Origin: Methylobacterium sp. J-077 | GTDB lineage: Bacteria; Pseudomonadota; Alphaproteobacteria; Rhizobiales; Beijerinckiaceae | DNA length: 64,000 nucleotides | Direction of reading: 5' to 3' | Assembly: GCF_022829365.1 (NCBI RefSeq) | Contig: NZ_JAKSYJ010000212.1 | Coordinates: 1-64,000, forward strand | In this document: piece by piece, positions 9,047 through 16,788 of the stretch | How positions within the stretch are numbered: position 1 is the stretch's first letter | Layout of the letters: each line of letters opens with the position of its first letter | Program-made: the position numbers and the translations under genes | The notes under the pieces: generated by a model | Told to the model about the DNA's origin: nothing | Databases searched by the model: none | What the model saw: the letters and a program-made list of their open reading frames with translations, nothing else

Positions 9047-9223
9047 GAGGGCTGCCGTGCGACATGCGCCAGGGCGGCCTGCGCGATGCCATCCTGCACT
9101 CGGTGGGTTCCAACGCCACCCACGGCCTGCGCCGCATGCGGCATGCTGACCGATTGAGGTAGCGCTGGAACGTCAGAGACGCCGCTACGCTTGAGCGCTC
9201 AGCAACGGTGGGAGGGTGTGGTG

Positions 9224-9400
9224 ATGAAGGTGTTTCAGATCCGTCAGGCAGCGACGGGTACGATCCTCTGGACTGGCTCAGCCGCAGACCCGATCGCTGC
9301 CCTCGACGCCATGGCCCACGAAGCCGGGTACTACGACCATGCAGACATCCCGGACCACCTGCGGGCCGGTGGCCTGCACGCGGAAGAGATCCGCGTCTGA
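9224..9400 (+). CDS. Small hypothetical protein (58 aa)
   Basis: The ATG at 9224 is chosen for the GGGAGGG site 8-14 bp upstream. The product begins MKVFQIRQAATGTILWTGSA and ends in a helix with DIPDHLRAGGLHAEEI. Beta-strand-like start, soluble, no known domain. It is 14 bp upstream of the broken gene at 9415, possibly co-transcribed. Confidence 0.6.
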   Translation: MKVFQIRQAATGTILWTGSAADPIAALDAMAHEAGYYDHADIPDHLRAGGLHAEEIRV

Positions 9401-9414
9401 CGCCTCCGAGCAGC

Positions 9415-9683
9415 ATGCCGGCGGCCGACCAGCAGACATGCGAGGTGAAGGTTGATGGCGTGTGGAACGCCGTCAGCCTGGTGGAAGCGCGCACCCTCTA
9501 TGGGATGCTGCCCAAGCGCTGCCCAAGCGCTGCCCGGCCTGCCACGGCCAGGTAAACATCGCCGGGAACTACACCCCCGGCGGGGGCTACAAGCTGCAGC
9601 ACCGCCGCAGCCATTCGGGCTGCCCGGTGACGTCTGCCGCGTACTCCGGCACGCCATCAAAGCACCCGCAGGCGATGGGGTGA
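9415..9683 (+). pseudogene. CPxC-motif small protein inactivated by an 11-bp tandem duplication
   Basis: The ATG at 9415 reads a protein related to the intact 85-aa paralogue at 19890-20147 (shared CEV-x-VDGxW, KRCPAC and YTP segments). At about 9510-9531 the 11-mer GCTGCCCAAGC occurs twice in tandem. Removing one copy restores one continuous frame through KRCPACHGQVNIAGNYTPGG to the TGA at 9681, giving 85 codons, the same length as the paralogue. As it stands, translation stops early at about 9555. The two Cys pairs suggest a small zinc-ribbon protein. Function unknown. Confidence 0.8.
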
Positions 9684-9772
9684 CGCCGGTTCAGCCAAAC
9701 ACCATTCCATGACCACGGGGCGCAATCGGGTCCAGCCGCGTTAGTGCGGCGGCGATTGTGTGGAGATCCCGA

Positions 9773-10168
9773 ATGGCGGATGCCTTTGCGCCGCGGCTTG
9801 CCGTGCTGGTTGTCGAGGACAACCCCGTGCAGCTCATGGAGGCAGCTGCGGCCCTGCGGGATGCGGGGTACGAGGTGGCCGAAGCCTCGACCATCGAGGA
9901 GGCTCAGGCCCACCTGGCAGCACGCCCGGAGCTCGTGGCCATGGTCGCGGACGTGGACTTGGCCGGTGAACCTCTGAGCGGCTTCACCTTGGCCAAAGCT
10001 GTCGCTGCTCGCTGGCCTGAACTCGCCATCTTGATTGTATCGGGGGTGGAGTGGCCGGGCGCGGACCAGATGCCCATGGGCGCTCGCTTCCTGCGTAAGC
10101 CCTTCGCGGCTGAGGGGCTCGCCGAAGCACTTCGAACCGTTCTGGCGGCGCGGGGGATCGGCTCGTAA
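9773..10168 (+). CDS. Single-domain response regulator (CheY-like receiver)
   Basis: A 131-residue stand-alone receiver domain. The acidic pocket is VVEDN near residues 14-18, the phospho-acceptor Asp lies in VADVDLAGE, the Ser/Thr position is IVSGVEW and the conserved Lys is in FLRKPF. No output domain follows, so it would act by protein interaction or phosphotransfer, as is common for the stress-signalling receivers of Methylobacterium. No histidine kinase is adjacent. Start at 9773 (MADAFAPRL). Confidence 0.85.
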   Translation: MADAFAPRLAVLVVEDNPVQLMEAAAALRDAGYEVAEASTIEEAQAHLAARPELVAMVADVDLAGEPLSGFTLAKAVAARWPELAILIVSGVEWPGADQMPMGARFLRKPFAAEGLAEALRTVLAARGIGS

Positions 10169-10194
10169 GCCGACCACCCACGCCGGGCGCAAGC

Positions 10195-10275
10195 TCAGTC
10201 CGTCAAGATGGCAATAAGCGAGAACGAGCCGGCGAGCATGAACGTGCCGGCGACGAGCAATGCGATGATGAGCAT
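10195..10275 (-). CDS. Putative 26-aa membrane peptide
   Basis: The ATG at 10275 gives a single hydrophobic helix, MLIIALLVAGTFMLAGSFSL followed by IAILTD. The composition is unlike chance frames nearby. Similar tiny one-helix peptides occur at 16789-16911 and 17823-17912. Expression is unproven. Confidence 0.3.
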   Translation of the reverse strand: MLIIALLVAGTFMLAGSFSLIAILTD

Positions 10276-10319
10276 AACGGAAGCCTCAAGCGCCAAGCGG
10301 CGCAGCTCCCCATGAACGC

Positions 10320-10580
10320 TTATGGCCACGCTCGGTTGCGCGCGGCCGGTTGCTGAGCCTCGACCGGCTCAGCCTCCGCTGTCGCCCCGGCATCGTCGCC
10401 GCCGACGTCGAGGATCCAATCGGGCAGGATAGGGACGACCTCCCCGGCTACCTCGCCAGCGCTCTGTAGCGCCCTTTCTGCTTGGGCCTCGGACGTCTCC
10501 CCGCGGACCTCGGCGAAGAGCTCGCGAGCTAGCTGGTCGAGTTCCTGGTCGGATAGCTTCCTGTCTGGCTCGACCTGCAT
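10320..10580 (-). CDS. Small acidic hypothetical protein (86 aa)
   Basis: Starting at the ATG at 10580 (MQVEPDRKLSDQELDQLARE), the product is acidic and helical with an Ala/Glu/Pro-rich tail. An upstream extension in frame is possible but would run through a GC hairpin (10610-10643), so the internal start is preferred. Function unknown. Confidence 0.45.
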   Translation of the reverse strand: MQVEPDRKLSDQELDQLARELFAEVRGETSEAQAERALQSAGEVAGEVVPILPDWILDVGGDDAGATAEAEPVEAQQPAARNRAWP

Positions 10581-10609
10581 AGCGACCTGCCTCCCGCTGG
10601 CCGGCTCGG

Positions 10610-10643
10610 CCCCGCCGCCCGATCCGATCACGGGCTGGCGGGG
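10610..10643. repeat. GC hairpin repeat, copy 1
   Basis: CCCCGCCGCCCG and CGGGC-T-GGCGGGG flank a 9-nt loop ATCCGATCA. Near-identical copies occur at 11694-11725 and 20213-20246, including the single unpaired T in the right arm. It resembles REP-type or terminator hairpins but lacks a T-tract. Confidence 0.65.
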
Positions 10644-10717
10644 GAGGTTGTGCATCTCACCGACGGTGAGCCCGACCGTTACGCGACGCGGCTCGACTGC
10701 ATCATGCCGGTGGAGGG

Positions 10718-10861
10718 TTAGCGGGCCGTCAGCTGGGCCGGGGGCACCTTGTGTCGGAATAGGCCGCCTACGAGCCGGAAGGGCAGCCGCACGAGCTTGT
10801 ACGCGGCGTGGGCCACCATGACGGTGATGACAGCCAGCAGGGCCAACAGGGTGTTGCGCAT
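10718..10861 (-). CDS. Small membrane protein (47 aa)
   Basis: The ATG at 10861 gives MRNTLLALLAVITVMVAHAA, a single N-terminal membrane segment. A basic, amphipathic stretch follows (YKLVRLPFRLVGGLFRHK) and the tail is PPAQLTAR. Likely an inner-membrane one-pass protein with a cationic cytoplasmic or membrane-surface tail. Function unknown. Confidence 0.5.
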   Translation of the reverse strand: MRNTLLALLAVITVMVAHAAYKLVRLPFRLVGGLFRHKVPPAQLTAR

Positions 10862-10963
10862 GCAGGTACTCCCGGCGGCTCGATACTCTCGGTGGGCCGC
10901 CCCCACCATCGCTTTCAGGAGGCGCGCCGATCGCGGCAGGACTGTGATGAAGCTAGGCTGGCG

Positions 10964-11637
10964 TCACAAATCCATATCGTCGGCTTGCCCATCCCGGCGA
11001 GCGCCACGAGCTACGACGACCTGTGCATCATCGGCCAGGGGCCGCTGGAGATCCTTCGCTTCCGGCCAGGGTGCCGACAGCCATGTCTCCCACTCCTCCG
11101 GCTTCGTCAGGATCACCGGCATCGCCTTCGGGTGCACAGCGCCCACCTCCGCGTTAGGCTCGGTAGTCAGGAAGGCATACAGGTCGTCGGTCGTCTCGCC
11201 GTCCTTCACCTTCCGCACGCTCTGCCAGCTCTCGACCAGGATGCCCGCGAAGCAGGTGAGTGGCCGATCCTCGGTCAGCGCAAACCACACGGGCGGGTGC
11301 GAGCCGTCCGCGGCCTTCTCGTTCTCGCTGAGCTCGTGAACGGCACGAGGCAACGGTGCGCGGGCGAGAGCCAGCTGCGCCAGTGCGGCGAGGCCGTGTT
11401 GCGCACGTTGGTGACGCCCGGATCGACCTTCTTGCCCTTCAAGGCGAAGGCCGGGGACGGCATGCCCCAGCGCATCATCGACAAGGTACGGGCACCGTCG
11501 CGCATGCGGATCACTGGCGCGGCGGTGTTGGGGAAGATGCCGGGCAGCGATGGCAAGTTGCCGGTGCCGTCACGCTCGACGCTGAACGCCTTGCCGATCT
11601 AGGACTGCGGGCGCGTCAGGCTGTAGAGGTTGCACAT
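10964..11637 (-). pseudogene. SRAP/YedK-family gene (DNA abasic-site peptidase) with nonsense codon and frameshift
   Basis: Starting at the ATG at 11637 the frame reads MCNLYSLTRPQS and then meets TAG (11599-11601). After it comes typical SRAP sequence: NLPSLPGIFPNTAAPVIRM, MMRWGMPSP, VTNVRNTASPHWRSWL and CLVPFTS. One base (a T) is missing near 11329, after which another frame completes the protein with VWFALTEDRPLTCFAG, FLTTEPNAEV and HPKAMPVIL. Restoring both lesions gives 224 residues, the normal length. The family's catalytic Cys2 and the HPKAMP histidine are still encoded. In intact form the enzyme shields abasic sites in single-stranded DNA by a Cys2 crosslink. Confidence 0.85.
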
Positions 11638-11693
11638 TCGGCTCGCTCGCCAAGGGCGCCGTGGAGATTGAGACCCCGAGGCGACGATCGCTG

Positions 11694-11725
11694 CCCCGCC
11701 GCCCATAATTTCAGGGCTGGCGGGG
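11694..11725. repeat. GC hairpin repeat, copy 2
   Basis: CCCCGCCGCCC, a 9-nt loop ATAATTTCA, then GGGCTGGCGGGG. Same architecture as copies 1 and 3, with a changed loop and the stem preserved. It lies 3' of the leftward gene ending at 11734 and may serve as its terminator. Confidence 0.6.
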
Positions 11726-11733
11726 TAGAAAGG

Positions 11734-11973
11734 CTATTCGGAAGCCTCCGCAGCCTCCTCGCCGTCCTCGACGCCTAGCGCAGCTTTTTCACCCAGGAGC
11801 ATCGCCAACGCAGCCCGGATCTGATCGCCTTGCTCTCGGTAGGGTTGATCAAGGGCGGCCACCATGGCGCGACGATATCGATCTTGGACCGCAGCCAGTT
11901 GGGTCGCCATGCCGACCTTTGCCGGCGCCTTCTCGACCAGCTTCGGCTTGGCCGGTACTGGCTTTCTCGGCAT
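11734..11973 (-). CDS. Small hypothetical protein (79 aa)
   Basis: The ATG at 11973 is preferred because GGAAAGAAG precedes it; another ATG lies at 11988. The product has a Lys/Pro-rich start (MPRKPVPAKPKLVEKAPAKV), a helical middle and an acidic end (GVEDGEEAAEASE). Soluble, no known domain. Confidence 0.45.
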   Translation of the reverse strand: MPRKPVPAKPKLVEKAPAKVGMATQLAAVQDRYRRAMVAALDQPYREQGDQIRAALAMLLGEKAALGVEDGEEAAEASE

Positions 11974-12002
11974 CTTCTTTCCAAGCATGGCGGTGTGCGA
12001 TC

Positions 12003-12260
12003 TCAGGTATCCGCGGCGTTGGTGTCGACCGGCTTGGCTGCCTTGTCAGAGCCGGTCTTGTTGGCTGCGTGGTCTTGGTACTGCTCAGTCTGAACCGTCT
12101 TGCTATCGAGACCGCGTTCGTCGTCGTGCTGAGCCTTGTCGCGGTTGCTGAGCACCTCGTTCTCGCCGAGCACGCCTTCTGGCAGTTCGGTCATCGCGCC
12201 CGCACCTGACCCCTTACCCTGGGTCCCGGGATGCATCCCGTGCTTACCTGCGTTCGCCAT
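12003..12260 (-). CDS. Small hydrophilic hypothetical protein (85 aa)
   Basis: The ATG at 12260 gives MANAGKHGMHPGTQGKGSGA and then a very polar, Asp/Glu/Lys/Gln-rich chain that should be disordered. This shape (short, Gly-rich start, charged, no hydrophobic core) is like small stress- or desiccation-associated proteins. That is a resemblance in composition only. Confidence 0.5.
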   Translation of the reverse strand: MANAGKHGMHPGTQGKGSGAGAMTELPEGVLGENEVLSNRDKAQHDDERGLDSKTVQTEQYQDHAANKTGSDKAAKPVDTNAADT

Positions 12261-12598
12261 CGTCGCTCTCCCGTGACCGAAGGCTCGGTAAAGGCAGCCC
12301 TCGTCGATTGAGCGGGGCCAACCGATCGCCTCAGGGTCCGTTCCTGCGTCACGCCAACGCGCAGCCAGGAGGTGACAACTTCTTCCGCGACAGCGTGCAG
12401 AACCACGGGGGCAGCTGGTGAAGGCTGGTGGCACGTGATGGTGTGCAGGGGAGCGGCGCGCAGATGCGGCGGGCGGATTGAGGCTGGGCGCCGGCAACCT
12501 GCTCAAGGACGTGGTGCTGAACCTGCGGACAGACTATGGCTAGAGCGGATGGCGAATTGGAGATGTTCATCCATCTCTATCTCACGCAGGTACTATAT
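12261..12598. other. Intergenic stretch, no gene seen
   Basis: About 340 bp between a small leftward gene and the AT-rich gene ending at 12599. GC content falls sharply near 12560, marking the edge of foreign DNA. No supported gene. Confidence 0.35.
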
Positions 12599-13504
12599 TC
12601 AGCTTGTCCGCGCCATTTCTGCTTCTGATTGCACGGTGTGCCTCGTAGAAGGCCCATAGACATACGGGCTATTGGTGGATCTTTGAAAATCAGCTTTTGT
12701 CGCACTACGCGCAACCCGCACGCGAGCCACCCTAAAACCAATCATTCGCTGAAAATGCCACAAACCAGCGGGCAAGTTATTCGCACTATCCGTGTCGAGA
12801 AGATACCTGACACCCAACGCGGACAATTTTTCAACTACAACTTGGGTGAGATAGTAGCGCGCATCGGAATGAATTTGCGTCTCGCCCAGCGTTACAAATA
12901 AATCTATTATTGCCCATTGGCCATCGTGTGGCGTGACTGCAATTAGGAGAGGCTTTTCATCCGGCCCATACCCGACCGTCCATGATTTGGACCCGACTAA
13001 ACCGCTCCAATCGTTACCTTCCAACCGAATGCGTGTTTTGGCCGGCACGTAAGCATGGAGCGTGTCGATCAATGCTCTTTGCTCCTCAGGATCTATGACC
13101 GAACGCCAAGTCACGCCTAATTTACGGGCCGCACGCACTTTCCGCCGGAGCGTCTGCTTGCGTGATCCGGCGCTGTAATCGGCGGCGTTGACAGGGATAT
13201 GTAAAACGCAGGCCCCAAAAAATCCAAGCGAAAATGTTCCAAACAAGATTTTCCGATTAATTACTTCTTTGATTGTCGATCCTACACGAGTTTGATTTAA
13301 ATCAGCAGTCAATCTTGGAAGAAATAAATGACCCAAAATTGCCTTTGACGAAGTTATTGGGTTTCTAATTACAAACATTCTTATTCTGCTGTTCGACTCT
13401 TTGTGCTGCCGCCAAAAGTTCGACACACATTTCGACCAATATTCTCCATCGGAAGTCATTTTTTGTCGCAGGCTGATTCTGGGTAATTTTATTTGAAGAA
13501 GCAT
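12599..13504 (-). CDS. Putative GNAT/FemAB-like acyltransferase, AT-rich
   Basis: About 300 residues from the ATG at 13504; a TTG at 13567 and an ATG at 13459 are alternatives. The middle has RKQTLRRKVRAARKLGVTWR, like the R-x-x-x-R-x-A-x-x-x-G-V region of FemAB-type acyltransferases. The C-terminal half fits a GNAT fold: PLLIAVTPHDGQWAIIDLFV, then LTQVVVEKLSALGVRYL, ending in LWHFQRMIGFRVARVRV, where GNAT proteins have a FYxxxGF segment. The assignment is from fold pattern, not from catalytic residues. The gene is distinctly AT-richer than its surroundings, suggesting transfer. Confidence 0.5.
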   Translation of the reverse strand: MLLQIKLPRISLRQKMTSDGEYWSKCVSNFWRQHKESNSRIRMFVIRNPITSSKAILGHLFLPRLTADLNQTRVGSTIKEVINRKILFGTFSLGFFGACVLHIPVNAADYSAGSRKQTLRRKVRAARKLGVTWRSVIDPEEQRALIDTLHAYVPAKTRIRLEGNDWSGLVGSKSWTVGYGPDEKPLLIAVTPHDGQWAIIDLFVTLGETQIHSDARYYLTQVVVEKLSALGVRYLLDTDSANNLPAGLWHFQRMIGFRVARVRVARSATKADFQRSTNSPYVYGPSTRHTVQSEAEMARTS

Positions 13505-13791
13505 TTCTAAAAGCCGTGCTTCGATGGGCCTGGATCTCCCATACTCCGAGAAACTGACCAGAAACAATTTACGCTTAAGTAGTATACCTTGGCAGCCCTA
13601 GCACTTCGTGGAATCTGATTGGCGGCTGGTTTAACGACATCGCGAGCGGCCGCTGAAGGCGTTCGCAACGTCTCGCAAAACGATCGCCGGCAGATGGCGA
13701 AGACGCACTGAGGCCCTGACGTCATCCAAACGGGCGAAGCGAATCAGCGTCGGCTGAGCCATGCATAGCGCTCGAAGCCCAATGACACCTT

Positions 13792-13828
13792 CAGCCCCGC
13801 CGACAGCCGCCGCGCGGGGCTTTCTTTT
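13792..13828 (+). terminator. Rho-independent terminator
   Basis: AGCCCCGC pairs with GCGGGGCT across a 13-nt loop and is followed by TTCTTTT. Oriented rightward; the transcript it ends is not obvious. Confidence 0.6.
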
Positions 13829-13890
13829 AGCTCGGGCCTCGGTATGGTCCCCGCGATTTTCGACTCCCCCGAGCTGGGAATCACAACCTT

Positions 13891-13925
13891 CGCCCGCCCG
13901 GTCCGCCGGCGCGGGCTTTTTCGTG
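13891..13925 (+). terminator. Rho-independent terminator, tandem to the previous
   Basis: GCCCGC pairs with GCGGGC around a CG-rich loop, followed by TTTTTCG. It lies some 65 bp after the first hairpin, so the two form a tandem terminator. Confidence 0.55.
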
Positions 13926-14047
13926 TCGCGCTCCCGGTCCGAGACAGCGGTATCGAACTACCGGCACGCCCCGGTAACCGCCCGGCCCCATCCTGATTCA
14001 CGAGCCGCGTTGCGTATCGGCTCAATGAGGTGAGGCAATCGAGACCC

Positions 14048-14308
14048 ATGCCGCCGCGTAACAAGCCGCTAGCTCCCATCGCTCGAGGCGAAAAAGCTGG
14101 CCGGCTTGCAGCGAGCGAGATGATCAAGACGCTGAGCCCGGAGACAGGCAGCGTTGAGGGCGTCGTGCGCCGGATCGAGCAGGTCGGGATCATTGTGGCC
14201 CGGGGGCATCAGGAGGCCGGCATGCGAACTGCTGATGTCCAGGCATGGCACATCGGCTTCCAAGCGGGGATGACCCTCGAACTCGGAGATTACATGCGCC
14301 GCTTTTAA
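14048..14308 (+). CDS. Small hypothetical protein (86 aa)
   Basis: The ATG at 14048 gives MPPRNKPLAPIARGEKAGRL, then a helical protein with VEGVVRRIEQVGIIVARGHQ and a conserved-looking C-terminus (GFQAGMTLELGDYMRRF). No membrane segment and no known domain. A GC hairpin follows 15 bp after the stop. Confidence 0.5.
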   Translation: MPPRNKPLAPIARGEKAGRLAASEMIKTLSPETGSVEGVVRRIEQVGIIVARGHQEAGMRTADVQAWHIGFQAGMTLELGDYMRRF

Positions 14309-14322
14309 TGGGCCGACTTCTA

Positions 14323-14351
14323 CCCCGCCCCGTGAGCAGATCGGGGCGGGG
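14323..14351 (+). terminator. GC hairpin after the 14048 gene
   Basis: CCCCGCCCCG and CGGGGCGGGG are a perfect 10-bp inverted repeat around TGAGCAGAT. There is no T-run, so termination strength is uncertain. Confidence 0.5.
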
Positions 14352-14392
14352 CCGAGATTGCAGAACCACGGTCAGCAGATGGAGAAGGCGGA

Positions 14393-14630
14393 TTAGTCCT
14401 TATCTCCGGCAGGCTCTGACCATGACGCCCCATAGCGCTCGATCAGTTCCTGGCGTCCCGCCGCGGTGATCTCGTACTCGAGGCTGTCTTCCGCCGGGAT
14501 CTCTCGACCGGTGGCCGCGACCAGTCCGAGCGTCTCAAGGCGCCGCATGTAGACGCTGATCTGATAGAAGCGGGGGCCGGTCGTCGCGAGGCTGCGGAGA
14601 CGGGACAGCGTTGGGCGCAAGCTTGTGCAT
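14393..14630 (-). pseudogene. Winged-helix-like small protein, probable frameshift
   Basis: The C-terminal half FYQISVYMRRLETLGLVAAT, then REIPAEDSLEYEITAAGRQE, has the helix-hairpin pattern of a winged-helix domain (recognition helix then a two-strand wing). A good start, ATG at 14630 (MHKLAP), is one base out of frame with it, so a single-base indel near 14605-14612 probably separates the halves. The restored length would be about 79 residues. In another frame upstream, a 24-residue signal-peptide-like stub lies at about 14667-14738. Confidence 0.45.
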
Positions 14631-14821
14631 CGCCGGTCAGTGCACCGATAGGCGGCCGCAACGTCAGGCTCGGTTCGCGGCCGCCTGCGCCCCGCCGGCA
14701 GTGACGACGAAGGCGAGGGCGGCGAGGGCTGTGCGCATGGCGGTATGATAGCGGAGCTGTTCCCGCTGGCAACTTTTTCAAGAACATCAATCCACGGCGC
14801 TTTGCAAACCTGATCCCTCAA

Positions 14822-16063
14822 TCATGTATTGTCTTGTGCGCCTTTTGCGGCGCGAAATCGCGCTGTCGAAGCGTTAACACCCTCTGGCCCATATTCGTAG
14901 ATCTCTACCAGGGAAAACTGGTGGATAAGCTTTTCGAGCGCGCCAGTAAGAGCACTCGAAATTCCGGTATCCGCTTGTATGTATGCGGCAGCATCGCGAC
15001 TTTCGTCGGGTCTTTTTACCTGATTACCGATAATTAACGGCAATAGACCAGCCTTAATCAACAGCCGAAGCTTAGGTCCTGACTCCGGCGACTTAATTAT
15101 TATCTCGAAGTTGCCAGCCATTGCGTCTGAATATTTTTTTGTTATGTTGACTATGAACTCGACGGCCTCGCTCGACGAAGTTTTCGAGTCTTTCAAGCCC
15201 TCTTTGAGTGGGCTTTTGCCGTAAATTGCAAAAGCCAGTTCTCTAGATCGCTCCGAAAATCGTGCTTGGTAATGAAACAACGCCAACTTCTGTCCTGGTG
15301 CTAGTATAAGTTCTCCGAAGTCATATTCTGTTCGAGTTTCGATTTTTATAAAGCGCAGCTCAGAAAGCATGAGCACTTCGGTGGTTTCAAGTGCATGCTT
15401 ATCTTCTGGCACAACCATATCCATGAACGGATAGCATCCATATGTGCACATAAATACTACATAACGCTTGAAAGCTTCGGCAAGGCGGCTGTCGAGATTT
15501 TTGAGAAGCGCCATACTCGGGCCGCTAAGTTTCTCTGAGTCTTTCGCTGTCTGATTGGCCAGGATTTGCGAATATAGCTTTCGAACTTCTGCAGAATGGG
15601 TCTCTTTGACGCCGTCAACCCACACTAATGTAAGCTCATCATCAAGTGGCTTCGCGCCTTCCTGCGCGCGTTGATCAGCGATTTGGATTGCTTCGGACGT
15701 AGCCTCCTCGATGTACGACTGTCGCCGAAGTTCTTCTCCTCGAAATCTTCGGCCGGCTGCTCGAAGTTGTTTGATTTCTTCGTCAGCCGTTGCCGCGATA
15801 CTTCGAGCCTGGGCATCTGCCTGCGCTTCGAGAACTCGCGCTTCGGAGCGGACGCGAGCTGCTCTTCGTCCAAGCAAAGCAGTGGTGGCCGTATCGAACG
15901 CATTGCCTAGTGGCGCGGCAATAGCGCGAGCGATTTCCAGTCCTGCAGGTGATTTCGCAGCGGCACCTAAACCTACGACATCAGTTAATTTAACATCGGC
16001 CTTGCCGCTTACCTCGGCATTCACAAGAGCGTTGACGTTACCACTCTTGCGTTTGCCGGCCAT
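14822..16063 (-). CDS. DUF2806-like protein, AT-rich
   Basis: A 413-residue protein from the ATG at 16063. Order: a short basic head; a Gly/Ala stretch (KSPAGLEIARAIAAPLGNAF); a long coiled coil (about 65-145: ARVRSEARVLEAQADAQARS onward); and then a segment PLDDELTLVWVDGVKETHSA-EVRKLYSQILANQTAKDSEK-LSGPSMALLKNLDS. That segment matches, from memory, the core of DUF2806 (trailing L-W-A-x-I-L-A-G-E and S-x-x-L-x-x-L-x-x-L-D). The remainder is unassigned. The gene is AT-richer than its surroundings and stands alone, suggesting recent acquisition. The role of the family is not established. Confidence 0.6.
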   Translation of the reverse strand: MAGKRKSGNVNALVNAEVSGKADVKLTDVVGLGAAAKSPAGLEIARAIAAPLGNAFDTATTALLGRRAARVRSEARVLEAQADAQARSIAATADEEIKQLRAAGRRFRGEELRRQSYIEEATSEAIQIADQRAQEGAKPLDDELTLVWVDGVKETHSAEVRKLYSQILANQTAKDSEKLSGPSMALLKNLDSRLAEAFKRYVVFMCTYGCYPFMDMVVPEDKHALETTEVLMLSELRFIKIETRTEYDFGELILAPGQKLALFHYQARFSERSRELAFAIYGKSPLKEGLKDSKTSSSEAVEFIVNITKKYSDAMAGNFEIIIKSPESGPKLRLLIKAGLLPLIIGNQVKRPDESRDAAAYIQADTGISSALTGALEKLIHQFSLVEIYEYGPEGVNASTARFRAAKGAQDNT

Positions 16064-16127
16064 TGCTGTGTCCTTTGACAAAATATCTTGAAAAGCTTGC
16101 TACGCCATCGTTATCGAACCGGCTGGC

Positions 16128-16412
16128 TCATTGCGTGAGGCCCTCGATGCTGCGCCAGTAGTGCTCCATGCCCTTCTCGTCCGGCATGGAGCCCTCGTGC
16201 GCGCATTCCTGCTTGTGGTGCTCGAACGTGCATCGCGTTGTCGGAGGCGAGCCGCACACCTTGTCGAGCTGCTTGTAGCTCACGCAGTGGCCGGTGGGCC
16301 CGCGGAAGCCTGGGCCTCCCTTGCAGCCGCAGCCGGTGCACTGGCACGCGGCGGCCGCGGTGGCGCATGAGGTCAACAGGACGCCGGCGATCAGAACGCG
16401 GCGCAGTCCCAC
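16128..16412 (-). CDS. Small secreted Cys-rich protein (94 aa)
   Basis: A GTG start at 16412. An N-terminal signal (RRVLIAGVLLTSCATAAA) precedes a mature region with seven cysteines: CQCTGCGCKGG, then HCVSYKQLDKVCG, TRCTFEHHKQEC. It is likely periplasmic and disulfide-rich or metal-binding; a Cys in LTSCATA leaves a lipoprotein reading possible. No named family recognised. Confidence 0.6.
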   Translation of the reverse strand: MGLRRVLIAGVLLTSCATAAAACQCTGCGCKGGPGFRGPTGHCVSYKQLDKVCGSPPTTRCTFEHHKQECAHEGSMPDEKGMEHYWRSIEGLTQ

Positions 16413-16415
16413 CGA

Positions 16416-16595
16416 TCAGGACGCTTTGCTTGCACGTGCCAGCCGCATCGCTCGGAGCTTAGCGGTCCGCTCTTCGACATCTCGGCGCTCCGCTTCAACC
16501 TCGGCCCACACCGTGTTGGCTTGATCGTTCCTCTCCGCCACTCTGGCGGCCTTGGTCTCCCGGTATCCCTGGACGTGACTGGGGTTCTCGGACAT
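16416..16595 (-). CDS. Small helical protein, EVEAER family (59 aa)
   Basis: The ATG at 16595 (MSENPSHVQGYRETKAARVA) leads into a charged helix with VEAERRDVEERTAKLRAMRL. The gene at 21713-21943 encodes the same core (EVEAERIDFDERTMRLKALR), so this is a small paralogous family. No function known. It ends 3 bp from the start of the Cys-rich gene, so the two may be co-transcribed leftward. Confidence 0.5.
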   Translation of the reverse strand: MSENPSHVQGYRETKAARVAERNDQANTVWAEVEAERRDVEERTAKLRAMRLARASKAS

Positions 16596-16663
16596 CGGCG
16601 CTCCTCTCAACCTGTGGGCGAGAGAAGTAGGGCGCCGAGCTGTCTCGTCACGGGTGGACTAAT

Positions 16664-16770
16664 CTAGGTCTTCCTCAGCCGCACTCCCGGCCCCTCGCCA
16701 TCCACCTTGATGAAGATGACGCCGGCGGCTTCGAGGGGTAGGTCAGCCCGTATCTCTCTTTTCCAATCCA
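16664..16770 (-). pseudogene. C-terminal gene fragment
   Basis: The frame EIRADLPLEAAGVIFIKVDG followed by EGPGVRLRK ends at TAG (16664-16666). The closing segment (pro-x-x-A-A-G-V-x-F-x-x-V-D-G-E-G-x-G-V-R-L-R) looks like the end of a longer accessory protein. No start or ribosome site is present upstream, so it is probably a remnant. Confidence 0.3.
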
Positions 16771-16788
16771 ATTGCGGGCAGAACAGTA

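Larger units (their letters stand above)
13505..14047. other. Gene-free stretch with two terminator hairpins
   Basis: About 540 bp. The only structured elements are the two hairpins listed separately (13792-13828 and 13891-13925). A coding frame could not be supported on either strand. Confidence 0.4.

Noticed and set aside
9191..9555. Possible longer or alternative frames around the small gene at 9224
   Set aside because: The ribosome-binding site and protein character support only the 9224-9400 frame; the longer frame overlaps the duplication-bearing gene.
13792..13925. Possible CRISPR or repeat array because of two similar GC hairpins
   Set aside because: Only two units with different sequence, each followed by T-rich tracts; they are tandem terminators.
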